The position numbers and the translations under genes were made by a program. Below, one piece after another: positions 54,243-62,826 of a stretch of 64,000 nucleotides of DNA. Below the pieces are notes generated by a model, which was not told the origin of the DNA, did no database searches, and saw only the letters and a list, made by a program, of their open reading frames with translations. How positions within the stretch are numbered: position 1 is the stretch's first letter; each line of letters begins with the position of its first letter. This stretch comes from Frankia sp. AgB32 (GTDB taxonomy: Bacteria; Actinomycetota; Actinomycetes; Frankiales; Frankiaceae), in contig NZ_JALKFX010000001.1 of assembly GCF_023243045.1 (NCBI RefSeq), positions 119,503 to 183,502 on the forward strand, read 5' to 3'.

Positions 54243-54980
54243 TCAGGCTGTTTCGGCGAGGTCCGCCAGGTGGCCGGCCTCTATCGCGATGGTGCGGTCG
54301 GCGAGCACCTCGGCGTCCGTCGGGTCGTGCGTGACGATCAGAACGGGCGCGGACAGGGTCGGCAGCAGGCCGAGCAGGAACGTGCGGACCTCCTGCCGGG
54401 TGACGGTGTCGAGCGCGGACAGCGGCTCGTCGAGAAGCAGCAGACCCGGCTGGGTGGCCAGCGCGCGGGCCAGCGCGACCCGCTGCCCCTGGCCACCGGA
54501 CAGGGCGGCGGGCCGGCGGTCCGCCAGTTCGCCGATCCCGAACTGGTCCAGCCAGTCCTGGGCCTGGTGGCGGGCCTGGCGGCGGCGCTGGCCGAGGCGG
54601 GCCCGCAGGCCGAAGGCGACGTTGTCGCGGGCGCGCAGGTGCGGGAACAGCAGGTAGTCCTGGAAGACCACGCCCACCGGCCGGCGCTCGCTCGGCACGA
54701 ACCGGCGGGCGGCCGGATCATCGAGCACCTGGTCGGCGAGGGTGATGTGGCCGGCGTCGATCGGCAGCAGGCCGGCCAGGGCGCGCAGCAGCGTGCTCTT
54801 GCCCGCGCCGCTGCGGCCGAGGACGGCGACCGTCTCGCCCGGGGTCACCCGCACCTCGACGTCCAGCACGAACTGGCCGCGCCGCACCGTCACCCGGGCG
54901 TCGAGGCCACCGAGGGGGGCGGCCGTGGCCTGGGCCGGCATGCGGCGACCAGCCGGTTCGGCGGACCGTTCGTCGTTCAC
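54243..54980 (-). CDS. modC: Molybdate ABC transporter ATP-binding protein
   Basis: The 245-residue ABC protein has Walker A AVLGRSGAGKSTLLRALAG, Q-loop VVFQDYLLFPHL, signature LSGGQGQRVALARAL, Walker B GLLLLDEPLSALD and the switch His in VLIVTHDPTDAEVLADR. GTG 54980 follows GGAGG by 4 nt and overlaps the permease stop. It is shorter than full ModC because the TOBE domain is missing; a separate TOBE protein is encoded upstream. Molybdate specificity comes from context: the TOBE/helix-turn-helix protein and permease partner. Confidence 0.85.
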   Translation of the reverse strand: MNDERSAEPAGRRMPAQATAAPLGGLDARVTVRRGQFVLDVEVRVTPGETVAVLGRSGAGKSTLLRALAGLLPIDAGHITLADQVLDDPAARRFVPSERRPVGVVFQDYLLFPHLRARDNVAFGLRARLGQRRRQARHQAQDWLDQFGIGELADRRPAALSGGQGQRVALARALATQPGLLLLDEPLSALDTVTRQEVRTFLLGLLPTLSAPVLIVTHDPTDAEVLADRTIAIEAGHLADLAETA

Positions 54981-55918
54981 AGGACCTCCCCGCCGGCGGC
55001 GGCCGCCGGCTCGACGGCGCCTCGACTGCGCAGCACGCGCCGGGCGCCCGGCACCCAGCTGGCACGCAGCGCGACCAGTACCGCGACACACACCGCCAGC
55101 AGGATGAGCGACAGCGCGATCGCGGCATCCGGGTCGTTCTCCAGGGCCAGGTAGACGGCCAGTGGCATCGTCTGGGTCGTGCCGGGGAAGTTGCCGGCGA
55201 AGGTGATCGTCGCGCCGAACTCACCCAGCGCCCGCGCCCAGCACAACGCGGCGCCGGCGGCCACCGCTGGGGCGACGAGCGGGACGGTGACCCGGTGGAA
55301 CGTCGTCCACGGGTCGGCGCCGAGGGTGGCGGAGGCATCCTCGTAGCGGCGGTCGGCGCTGTTGAGGGCGCCTTCGACCGAAACGACCAGGAAGGGCATC
55401 GCCACGAAGGTCTGCGCGACCACCACTCCGGTGGTGGTGAACGGCAGGGTGAAGCCGAACCACTGGGACAGCCACTCCCCGAGCAGGCCGCGCCGGCCGA
55501 GCGCGAGCAGCAGCGCCACGCCGCCGACCACGGGCGGCAGCACCATCGGCAGCGTGATCAGGGCTCGCAGCAGGGCCCGCCCCGGGAAGCGGGTGCGGGC
55601 GAGCAGCCAGGCCAGCGGGATGCCGAACACCAGCGACAGGCCGGTCGCGATGGTCGCGGTCCGCAGCGACAGCAGGAGTGCCTGCCGGACGTAGGTCTGG
55701 GTGATCAGACCACCGAGCCCGGACCAGGGCGCCCGCACCAGCAGGCCGACGAGCGGCAGCAGCAGGAAGAGGATGGCGAGCGACGCCGGCACCCACAACG
55801 CCCAGGGGACCCGCCGACGGGTCTCCCGGCGGACCGACCGGCTGCCCGCGAGGACGCGGGGAGGCGGTCCGGAGCCGTCCGCGGACGCCGCCGCTGCCGA
55901 GACGTCTGGGCTCGTCAT
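54977..55918 (-). CDS. modB: Molybdate ABC transporter permease
   Basis: The 313-residue protein has a charged N-terminal leader (RETRRRVPWALW) and about six membrane helices, with the permease EAA-type loop LNSADRRYEDASATLGADPWTTFHRVTVPLVAPAV before the last helices and ALGEFGATITFAGNFPGTTQTMPLAVY. That last segment is typical of ModB. It overlaps modC by 4 nt. The substrate-binding protein gene (modA) is not found on either side. Confidence 0.87.
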   Translation of the reverse strand: MTSPDVSAAAASADGSGPPPRVLAGSRSVRRETRRRVPWALWVPASLAILFLLLPLVGLLVRAPWSGLGGLITQTYVRQALLLSLRTATIATGLSLVFGIPLAWLLARTRFPGRALLRALITLPMVLPPVVGGVALLLALGRRGLLGEWLSQWFGFTLPFTTTGVVVAQTFVAMPFLVVSVEGALNSADRRYEDASATLGADPWTTFHRVTVPLVAPAVAAGAALCWARALGEFGATITFAGNFPGTTQTMPLAVYLALENDPDAAIALSLILLAVCVAVLVALRASWVPGARRVLRSRGAVEPAAAAGGEVL

Positions 55919-56032
55919 CGCCGGCGTGGACCCCTCTCCCCAGGGACGGACGTGACCGATGGATGTGGCGCGACCGGCGACCCGACGGACCGCGGAGGCC
56001 CCGTGAGGCGGACCACGCCGGGCCGGGTCGCC

Positions 56033-56440
56033 TCAGCGGCGTTCGGGCATCTCGATGACGACGTTGGTCGACTTCACCGCGCCGACGGCCAGGACACCGG
56101 GCTCGAGGCCGAGTTCGTCGGCCGCCTCCCGGCTCATCAGGGAGACCAGCCGGTGCGGACCGGCCTGGATCTCCACCTGGGCCATGACCGTGTCCCGGGT
56201 GACCCGGGTGATGATGCCGGGGAACCGGTTGCGGGCGGACTCCGCCACGACGGGGATTACCGTGCTCGGTTGCTCGCCTGCCATATCCTTGGCGAACTCG
56301 GCCAGGTTGGTTCCCTCGACTGCCCGGCGGCCGGCGTCGTCCAGGATGGTCGGCAGGCGGCCGCTGTCCGCCCACCGGCGGACGGTGTCATCGCTGACAC
56401 CAAGCAGCGCCGCTGCCTCACTGATCCGGAATCTCGGCAT
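56033..56440 (-). CDS. TOBE-domain / MerR-like helix-turn-helix molybdate-binding protein
   Basis: The 135-residue protein starts at ATG 56440; the frame extends to 56461. Residues 1-50 form an excisionase-type helix-turn-helix (FRISEAAALLGVSDDTVRRWADSGRLPTILDDAGRRAVEG). Residues about 65-130 form a single TOBE/Mop domain (ARNRFPGIITRVTRDTVMAQVEIQAGPHRLVSLMSREAADELGLEPGVLAVGAVKSTNVVIEMP), which binds molybdate. It lies 114 nt upstream of modB on the same strand and probably regulates modBC in response to molybdate. It also supplies the TOBE domain that this ModC lacks. Confidence 0.88.
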   Translation of the reverse strand: MPRFRISEAAALLGVSDDTVRRWADSGRLPTILDDAGRRAVEGTNLAEFAKDMAGEQPSTVIPVVAESARNRFPGIITRVTRDTVMAQVEIQAGPHRLVSLMSREAADELGLEPGVLAVGAVKSTNVVIEMPERR

Positions 56441-56681
56441 TCCTGGATAGTATCCCCGCAAGTTCGGTTACTTGGCGATGGTTGACCCGAATTTGCGGTG
56501 ATTTCTACTGCGTTTTTGCCGCTCGTGCGGAGTTCGCTTCGGGCCGTGGCGATAGGCGCCATCGTGGCCTCGCCGCCCCGCCGCGGGCCGGATGGCCGGT
56601 TAGCGCACGGCCGCCGGCGGGAAGCGGCACGATGCGGAGACTGCCCACCCGACCCCGACCCCGTCCCCGGAGGGTCCGCCC

Positions 56682-57185
56682 GTGACACTGCCCACCAAGC
56701 CGTCCATCGCCTCGACCGCTCGCGGCCGGATTCCCGATCCGGAGCGGCAGGCCGCTGACCCGGTGCGGATCAACGTCCGCGCGCTGCTCGTCGAGGGGGA
56801 TCGGATCCTGCTCGCCAACGTACGTGGTCAGACTACCTTCCGCCTGCCCGGCGGCTCGGTGGGCCCCGGAGAGACGGTGCAGGTGGCGCTGCGCCGCCTG
56901 CTCGACATGCAGGCCGGCATCGAGATCGACTCCGTTACCTTCGTCGGCTGCATCGAGGCGACCGGCGTCGACCGTGGCGTGCCGATCACCGAGGTCGACG
57001 TCATCTTCGCCGTCGACCGGTCCTGGGCCGGCGAGTTCGGCAGTCGACTCGACGATCTTGACATCGTCTCGGCCCCGCTGGCCGGCCTGGCCGATCTCCA
57101 GCTGCGCCCCGCCAGTCTGCGCCAGCTCCTTCCCGAGTGGCTGCTGCACGCCCGGCCGGCCTGGTTCAGCGCCGCCCGGAGCTGA
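56682..57185 (+). CDS. Nudix-like protein with a degenerate Nudix box
   Basis: The 167-residue protein folds as a Nudix domain: VRINVRALLVEGDRILLANVRGQTTFRLPGGSVGPGETVQVALRRLL. The box should read G-x5-E-x7-R-E-U-x-E-E-x-G-U. Here, after GGSVGPGE, it continues R-R-L-L-D-M-Q-A-G, so the catalytic Glu pair is replaced. The protein may bind a nucleotide without hydrolysing it, or use other residues. The substrate is unknown. Start GTG 56682. Confidence 0.8.
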   Translation: MTLPTKPSIASTARGRIPDPERQAADPVRINVRALLVEGDRILLANVRGQTTFRLPGGSVGPGETVQVALRRLLDMQAGIEIDSVTFVGCIEATGVDRGVPITEVDVIFAVDRSWAGEFGSRLDDLDIVSAPLAGLADLQLRPASLRQLLPEWLLHARPAWFSAARS

Positions 57186-57317
57186 ACCAGGCGCGGACGG
57201 ACCGACCGGCCGCCGTTGACCTCTACTCGGCTTCAGGTTCTAGTGTGCGGGCCAGACGCCCGGCAGCCGTGTCCTCGGCTGCCGGGGAAGGCCCGCGACC
57301 GAACCGGAGACCCACGC

Positions 57318-58298
57318 ATGTACGCGGTCAGGCTGCGCGAGTTCGGCCCGGCGGAGAACCTCCGGTACGAGGAGGTGGATGATCCCCGCCCCGCGCCCGG
57401 CGAGGTGCGGATCCGGGTCGAGGCGGCCGGCGTCCACGTCCTCGACACCCGGCTGCGGGAAGGTCTCAGCGGCGGCCCGTTCCCCGCACCGTCGCTGCCG
57501 ACCATCCCCGGCCGGGAGGTCGCCGGGGCCGTCGACGCGCTCGGCGCCGGCGTCGACCCGGTCTGGCGCGGCCAGCAGGTCGTCGCGCACCTCGGGCCGG
57601 ACGGGCACGGCTACGCCGAGCTCGCCGTCCGGGCGGTCGACAACGTCCACCCCGTCGCCGACGGACTCACCGCCGCTGCCGCCGTCGCGATGATCGGTAC
57701 GGGGCGCACGGCGATGGGCATCCTCGAGGTGGCCGAGCTGTCCGCGCGGGACGTCGTGCTGGTCACCGCCGCGGCCGGCGGCATCGGCGGCCTGCTCGTC
57801 CAGGCCGCCCGCAACGCCGGGGCGACCGTCGTCGGGGTGGCCGGGGGAGCCGCGAAGCTCGCGGCGGTCCGCCGGCTCGGCGCTCACGTCGCCGTCGACT
57901 ACACGCTTCCCGACTGGCCGGACACGGTCCGCGACGCGCTCGGCGGCCGGGCCGTGACGGTGACGCTCGACGGCGTCGGCGGCCAGAGCGGTCGCGCCGC
58001 CCTGGAGCTGACCGGCCAGGGCGGCCGCGTCCTCATGTTCGGCTGGTCGGCGGGCGAGCCGACCGCCCGTACTCCCGCGGACGTGACGGACCGCGGCCTG
58101 CGCGTGGAATCCGAGCTGCCGGGACGCATCATGCGCCGGCCGGGTGGCATCGCCCCACTGGAGCAGGCCGCGCTCGCCGCCGCCACCACCGGGACGCTGG
58201 TGCCGACCGTCCAGACCTTCCCCCTCGCGCAGGCCGCCGCCGCCCACACCGCCCTGCAACGGCGAGAGACCATCGGCAAGGTGGTCCTCGTGCCCTGA
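57318..58298 (+). CDS. Quinone oxidoreductase-like alcohol dehydrogenase (MDR family)
   Basis: The 326-residue protein belongs to the zinc-independent medium-chain reductases. MYAVRLREFGPAENLRYEEV opens, GREVAGAVDALGAGVDPVWRGQQVVAHLG is the GroES-like part, and DVVLVTAAAGGIGGLLVQAARNAGATVVGVAGG is the NADPH-binding loop with GGIGG. GGRVLMFGWSAGEP and the TIGKVVLVP end follow. It lacks zinc-ligand Cys clusters, so a quinone or enone reductase role is likely. ATG 57318 lies within a longer open frame; this start gives the family's normal beginning. Confidence 0.9.
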   Translation: MYAVRLREFGPAENLRYEEVDDPRPAPGEVRIRVEAAGVHVLDTRLREGLSGGPFPAPSLPTIPGREVAGAVDALGAGVDPVWRGQQVVAHLGPDGHGYAELAVRAVDNVHPVADGLTAAAAVAMIGTGRTAMGILEVAELSARDVVLVTAAAGGIGGLLVQAARNAGATVVGVAGGAAKLAAVRRLGAHVAVDYTLPDWPDTVRDALGGRAVTVTLDGVGGQSGRAALELTGQGGRVLMFGWSAGEPTARTPADVTDRGLRVESELPGRIMRRPGGIAPLEQAALAAATTGTLVPTVQTFPLAQAAAAHTALQRRETIGKVVLVP

Positions 58299-58378
58299 GC
58301 TGGTGCTGTGCCCCGAGGCGGTGCTGTGGCCCGAGGCGGAGCTGTTGCCGCCGCGGGCGCTCCTGGCCCGGCCGTGGG

Positions 58379-58576
58379 GTGTGGATGATGGCGGCCGTGG
58401 TGCGGAGCGGGATCGTGCTCCCCGCTGCCGAGGATCCGGCCGCGGTCGCGCGGGAGCTCGCCGCCGAACTCGGTGAACTCGCCCGGTGGTTGGCGCTCGA
58501 CCGGATCGAGGTGGTCCCGACAGGCACCCTCGCGTCCCCGCGTGCCCACGCCGTCGCCGTGGCCACCGCCGGGTAG
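58379..58576 (+). CDS. Small protein of 65 aa, possibly a C-terminal fragment
   Basis: The frame MAAVVRSGIVLPAAEDPAAVARELAAELGELARWLALDRIEVVP has a helical pattern like the last helix of YcaQ-type DNA glycosylases, but only that part exists. It may be a real short gene, a fragment or chance. The flanking sequence 58299-58378 repeats ctgtg-cccgaggcgg. Confidence 0.35.
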   Translation: MWMMAAVVRSGIVLPAAEDPAAVARELAAELGELARWLALDRIEVVPTGTLASPRAHAVAVATAG

Positions 58577-58683
58577 CCGGCCGGCGGCTACCCTCGCGGA
58601 GTGCCACCTACGGTTTCGATTCATCCTGGCGTGGCCAGGCACACACACCGGCTCATGAGGCCGCGCTCCAGGCGGGTGGGTAC

Positions 58684-59217
58684 GTGCGCACCGTCGGCGT
58701 GACAGGGCATCGCGGCCTCACCGGGGACCAGAGCAGCCTTGTCGCCGCGGAGCTTCGCCGGGTGCTGCGGCCCCTCGCCGCCGGCGGCTTCGCCGGCATC
58801 AGCTGTCTGGCCGACGGTGCGGACACCGTCTTCGCCGACGTGGTCCTGCAGCTCGGGGGACGGTTGATCTCGGTGATCCCCGCCGCTGGCTACCGGGAGT
58901 TTCAGCCCGCCGCCCACCTGGGTGATTTCGATCGGCTGCTGAGCAGTTCCGCGGAGGTGCGCCGGCAGGATCGTCCGATGCCCGATCTGGCGAGTCTGAT
59001 GGATGCCAGCCGGGCGCTCGTCGACGCCTCCGACCAGATCCTCGCGGTCTGGGACGGCCTGCCCGCCCGCGGCTTCGGCGGTACGGCGGACGTCGTCGAC
59101 TACGCTCGCCGACGCAGCCGCCCGGTGCAGATCATCTGGCCGCGGGGAGCCGTGCGCCGGCCCGCCGACCCCGCGACGGACGCCGACCCCACCACCTTCC
59201 GGGCCGACCGGGATTAG
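58684..59217 (+). CDS. SLOG-like (LOG/DprA-type Rossmann) protein
   Basis: The 177-residue protein starts at GTG 58684, where the domain begins: VRTVGVTGHRGLTGDQSSL, then GISCLADGADTVFADVVLQLGGRLISVIPAAGYREF. VDASDQILAVWDGLPARGFGGTADVVDYARRRSRPVQIIWP follows. The T-G-H-R...S-L-A-x-G-A-D...W-D-G-x-x-x-x-G-G-T pattern belongs to the SLOG superfamily that binds nucleotides. Some SLOG proteins act in defence or signalling; no effector partner is visible here, so a general nucleotide-binding role is all that can be claimed. Confidence 0.7.
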   Translation: MRTVGVTGHRGLTGDQSSLVAAELRRVLRPLAAGGFAGISCLADGADTVFADVVLQLGGRLISVIPAAGYREFQPAAHLGDFDRLLSSSAEVRRQDRPMPDLASLMDASRALVDASDQILAVWDGLPARGFGGTADVVDYARRRSRPVQIIWPRGAVRRPADPATDADPTTFRADRD

Positions 59218-59437
59218 GTCGTGTCCGGCCGATCATGGTGAGGGCATCCGGACACCGGTCCCTGCAAAGCGACCAGTCGGCAGCGCAATCGGCCCCTCCA
59301 TGGAACCCGACCGGCTCACCGGGCCACAACCCACAAAATGACGACTCACCCACCAGCAAGATCGCCCGGACGCTGCCTGGCCGGCCAGCCCCCGCCACGA
59401 CGGTCGGGGGCGGCGGGGATTGCCGACCGCGAGGCAC

Positions 59438-61792
59438 TCAGCGGGGTGTCAGCGCCACCACGCCGATCGGAACCGCGGCAAGACCGTTGCCGGCAGCGGA
59501 GGTGCTCGCCGCCGTGCTGGCTGGTGTCTGCTGCGCCGACGGCCGGTGGGCGCTGGTGGCCGCCGGTGCCCCCGCGGCGGCCGCCCGCACGGCCGGAATC
59601 CGACCCATCGGCCGGTTGGCCGCGGGGCGGACCGCCGGCTGTGGTGCGACCTGCTGTGGTGCGACCTGCTGTGGCGCGGCCGGTTTGGCGGCTGCCGGCT
59701 GGGGTGCTGCGGGCTGGGGTGCTGCCGCGGGCTGGGGTGCTGGCTGTGGTGGAGCTGGCTGGGGCGCGGGGGCGATGGACGGCCGGTTGGTCGGGGTGAG
59801 CGGGGTGATCAGGAGACCTGCCGGGAGCTGCGCGGCCAAACCGCCGCCCACGGCTGGTCGGTCTGTCGACAGGGGCGGCGCGGTGCCGTCGTCCCCGGTG
59901 CCGGCCGCGAGGGTCAGCATGTTCACCGCGGAGTCCTGGGCGCTCAGATGCCGCTGCTGCTCCTGCGCGGCCGGCGCGAGTGCCTCGTCGTCGCCGGTGG
60001 TGCCGGCGCCGGCCGACGCCGACGGGACGGGTGCGCCGATGACGGGGACGTGATCGGCGGCGCGACTGTCGGTGGCGTCGTCTCCGGACCGCGTCTCGTG
60101 CAGGGGCGCCTGGGCGCCGGTGGTCACGTCGTCGCTTGCGCCCGCTCCGAGCCCCGCGGCCGTCGCCGCCGCCGCGACCGCGGCGGCCGCCGCCACGGCG
60201 ATGGCCGCCGCCGGGCGAACCCAGGGGCGCCGCCGGCGCTCGGCGTCGCTGCCCGCCTCGACGTTGCCGCCCGCGGGGCGCGGTGGAAGGAGACGGATGG
60301 CCGGTTCGGCCGACCCACGCCTCGGCGTCCCGTGATCGGCGTCGGCTGCGCCAGCCAGGGCGCCGTCGGCCGCCGCCACCGGTTCGGTCCGGCCGCGTCG
60401 GGTCGGGCGACCCGGCCTGACCGCCGCGTCCTGCGCCGACGGCGGCAGGGGCGACGGCGGAAGGCTGGCCAGCGGTGGAAGCAGAATGCTGAGCGCGTCC
60501 AGCTCCGTACCCATCGCCTCGACGTGTTGGTCGCTGCCTGCGCTGCCGCGACGAGTCTTCCTGCCGGGCCCGGCCGACCGGGAGGCGCCGTGCCGCGTCG
60601 CGCCGGCGGTGCCACCGGCCCGAGCGGCGCTGTGCCGACCTCCGCCGGCGGGGCGGGCGTCCCCGGCTCGGGCGGCGTCCGGGCGCCTCGTCGGCGGCGC
60701 GGCTTCGGCCGGCGCCGGACCGACGGTCCCGGTTGCCCGCGGACGGGGATCCCGCGACGCGCTCGGGCGCGGGTTCGGCCCGTCGATCGTGTCCGGTACG
60801 GAAGCGGCGGGCCTGGTGGTTGGTGCGCCGCTGCTGTCCCGCGCCTGGCCGCGGCGTTCGGAGCCGGGGATGACGGTCGCCCGCTCCGGAGCCAGGCTGG
60901 GAAGGTCGCGCTGGTCCCGCTCGCGCCTGGCCCGCGACGGGCGGGCACGCCCGGCGGTGAGCAGGGCCAGCAGCTCCGAGGTGTCGGGCAGGGAGGCGCC
61001 GTCGGCCTGCCGCACGCAGGCGAGCGCCCGGCGCACCCCGGGGCTGGTCGGGAGGTCGGGACCGGAGCGGTCCGCGCGCCGCCAGGCGCCGCGGGCGGCC
61101 GGTTCCACCGCGCCGCCCGCCCGGCCGGTGGCGGCCAGGTCGACGATGCCGGCCCAGGCGACGATGTCCGCCGCGGGACCCTCCCACCCGCTGGCGGCGG
61201 GCCCGTAGCCGTAGCCGGGCACGTAACCGCCCCCGGTGAGGGCGCTGGCACCGCTGCGGGCGGCGGTCGTCACCAGCAGCGGCCGCAGCGCGGCGGCGAT
61301 TCCGAGGTCGACCAGGCGGGGGCCGACCACGGACAGCACGAGGTCGGTGGCCGTCAGGTCACCCAGCGCGCCGATGGTGTGATGGGCCGCCTCGATCGTC
61401 ATCAGCAGGGTTCGGGCCAGCCGGTCGATCTCGTCGACGGACAGCGGGCCCCGTTCGGCCAGTTCCCGCGCCAGCGTCGGGCCGCCGACGAACTCGCTGA
61501 CCACGTAGGGACGGTCCGCCTCCGGCGCGGCGTCGAGCACGCCACAGGTGTGCGGCCCGGCCAGGGCGCGGGCGCGGTCGACCGCGGCGGCGAAGCGGGC
61601 CCGCATGTCGGCGCGCGGCGAGTCGCCCGGATGCAGCGAGCGGACCGCGACCTGCGCGCCGCCGGGAGCCCGGCCGAGGTGCACGACGCCGGTGATACCC
61701 GCGTCGATGCGGCCGAGGAGCTGGTAGGGCCCGAGCGCGTCCGGCTCGCCGGGAGCGAGGGGCGCGACGTGGCGCGGAAGTCGAACAGTCAT
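59438..61792 (-). CDS. Membrane-anchored Ser/Thr pseudokinase with a Pro/Ala/Gln extracellular tail
   Basis: The 784-residue protein has an N-terminal kinase-like domain (residues about 20-280), but the VAIK Lys is Arg (VAVRSL) and the catalytic loop reads GDLTATD instead of HRDLKPxN. The DFG-like VDLGIA keeps one Asp. It is therefore probably a pseudokinase that senses or scaffolds. A low-complexity basic region follows, then one membrane helix (AAAIAVAAAAAVAAAATAAG). The outer part is disordered and ends with QPAAAPQPAAPQPAAAKP-type repeats. No ligand-binding PASTA domain is visible. It ends the chromosomal block before tetR. Confidence 0.85.
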   Translation of the reverse strand: MTVRLPRHVAPLAPGEPDALGPYQLLGRIDAGITGVVHLGRAPGGAQVAVRSLHPGDSPRADMRARFAAAVDRARALAGPHTCGVLDAAPEADRPYVVSEFVGGPTLARELAERGPLSVDEIDRLARTLLMTIEAAHHTIGALGDLTATDLVLSVVGPRLVDLGIAAALRPLLVTTAARSGASALTGGGYVPGYGYGPAASGWEGPAADIVAWAGIVDLAATGRAGGAVEPAARGAWRRADRSGPDLPTSPGVRRALACVRQADGASLPDTSELLALLTAGRARPSRARRERDQRDLPSLAPERATVIPGSERRGQARDSSGAPTTRPAASVPDTIDGPNPRPSASRDPRPRATGTVGPAPAEAAPPTRRPDAARAGDARPAGGGRHSAARAGGTAGATRHGASRSAGPGRKTRRGSAGSDQHVEAMGTELDALSILLPPLASLPPSPLPPSAQDAAVRPGRPTRRGRTEPVAAADGALAGAADADHGTPRRGSAEPAIRLLPPRPAGGNVEAGSDAERRRRPWVRPAAAIAVAAAAAVAAAATAAGLGAGASDDVTTGAQAPLHETRSGDDATDSRAADHVPVIGAPVPSASAGAGTTGDDEALAPAAQEQQRHLSAQDSAVNMLTLAAGTGDDGTAPPLSTDRPAVGGGLAAQLPAGLLITPLTPTNRPSIAPAPQPAPPQPAPQPAAAPQPAAPQPAAAKPAAPQQVAPQQVAPQPAVRPAANRPMGRIPAVRAAAAGAPAATSAHRPSAQQTPASTAASTSAAGNGLAAVPIGVVALTPR

Positions 61793-61880
61793 GAAGGGCT
61801 GCCCCGGGTGCGACTCGAGGATCGCCGGTGGCGACTGACCTCTCCGACGGTAGCTACTCAGGTCGCGTCCGTGAAGGCCG

Positions 61881-62699
61881 CTAAGCCCCCTTCTTCGGGA
61901 CGGTCCCGGTCGTGGTCGCCACAGCGCGGCCTTCCCCGCCGCCCTTACCGGCGCCGAGCTGCACGGCTTCGGGGTGCGCCGCCCCGATGCCGTCGAGCAG
62001 CCAACCCAGCGCCTGCTCGAAGCGCGTCGGGCGCCGCAGGCATCCGCTCGTCCACAGGTTGCGCAGCCGCGGGAGGTCCTCCGCGCGGACGAGCTCCCCG
62101 AAGTCCGGCATCGGCTGGAGCACCTCGGCCCAGGGGTCGCCGGAGTCGGCCGGATTCCCGGTGGGCGGGGGGAAGGCGCGGACGCCGAGCTCCCGCAGGG
62201 TGCAGCCGACCACGAGATCGCTCACGGAGTGCAGGATGCGCAGCTGCTCGTCCAGATCGTCGGTGATCATCGAGACGACGGTGAGGTACTGCTCGATGTG
62301 GCGCATCTTGTTGGGGCCGCGCGCGGGGCGGGCGACGACGTGCAGCGCCCACGGGTGGCGCTGGTAGGACTCCCGGGTCCGCTGGGCGATCGCGGTGAGC
62401 GCGGTGCGCCAGTCCGCCGGCACCTCGGCGAGCAGGTGCTCGCCCATGAACTCGTCCCACATCAGGTCGAGCAGCTCGTCCTTGTCGCGGACGTGGTAAT
62501 AGAGCGTCATCGTGCCGACGCCGACGGTGGTGGCCAGTCGTCGCATGGACACTGCCGCGAGGCCGTCGACGTCCGCGATGTCGATGGCGGCCCGGGCCAG
62601 CAGCTCGGGATGCAGCCTCGGCCTGCTGGCCGCCGCGGTAGCCAGCGCCGCATGACCGCTCCGACCTGGCTCAACAGCTGGATCTGCTGGCGCAGCCAT
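61881..62699 (-). CDS. TetR-family repressor
   Basis: The 272-residue protein starts at ATG 62699 with GGAGG 10 nt upstream. The N-terminal helix-turn-helix (LHPELLARAAIDIADVDGLAAVSMRRLATTVGVGTMTLYYHVRDKDELLDLMWDEF) is of the TetR/TetR_C type. The C-terminal ligand-binding domain (AEVPADWRTALTAIAQRTRESYQRHPWALHVV) matches regulators of drug exporters. It diverges from the MFS gene, and its operators lie between the two. Confidence 0.9.
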   Translation of the reverse strand: MAAPADPAVEPGRSGHAALATAAASRPRLHPELLARAAIDIADVDGLAAVSMRRLATTVGVGTMTLYYHVRDKDELLDLMWDEFMGEHLLAEVPADWRTALTAIAQRTRESYQRHPWALHVVARPARGPNKMRHIEQYLTVVSMITDDLDEQLRILHSVSDLVVGCTLRELGVRAFPPPTGNPADSGDPWAEVLQPMPDFGELVRAEDLPRLRNLWTSGCLRRPTRFEQALGWLLDGIGAAHPEAVQLGAGKGGGEGRAVATTTGTVPKKGA

Positions 62700-62757
62700 C
62701 TTCTGGTCACCTCCGAGAGCGTGCGGCCGACGCACGCCGTTTTGCCGCTCGTACATC

Positions 62758-62804
62758 GTACGGCGTATGGTGGTCCTCGTCGTCGTACGGCGTACGACGA
62801 CGAG
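62758..62804. promoter_or_regulatory. Double TetR operator between tetR and the MFS gene
   Basis: CTCGTCGTCGTAC-GGC-GTACGACGACGAG (62776-62804) is a perfect 13-bp inverted repeat. A weaker copy of its core (GTAC-GGC-GTAT) starts at 62758. The first sits 22 nt before the MFS start, so binding would block its transcription. Confidence 0.75.
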
Positions 62805-62826
62805 TGGAGGTGGGAGGACCTTGGCG

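Noticed and set aside
55919-56032. A modA gene between the TOBE protein and modB
   Set aside because: The gap is only 114 nt, too short for a binding protein.
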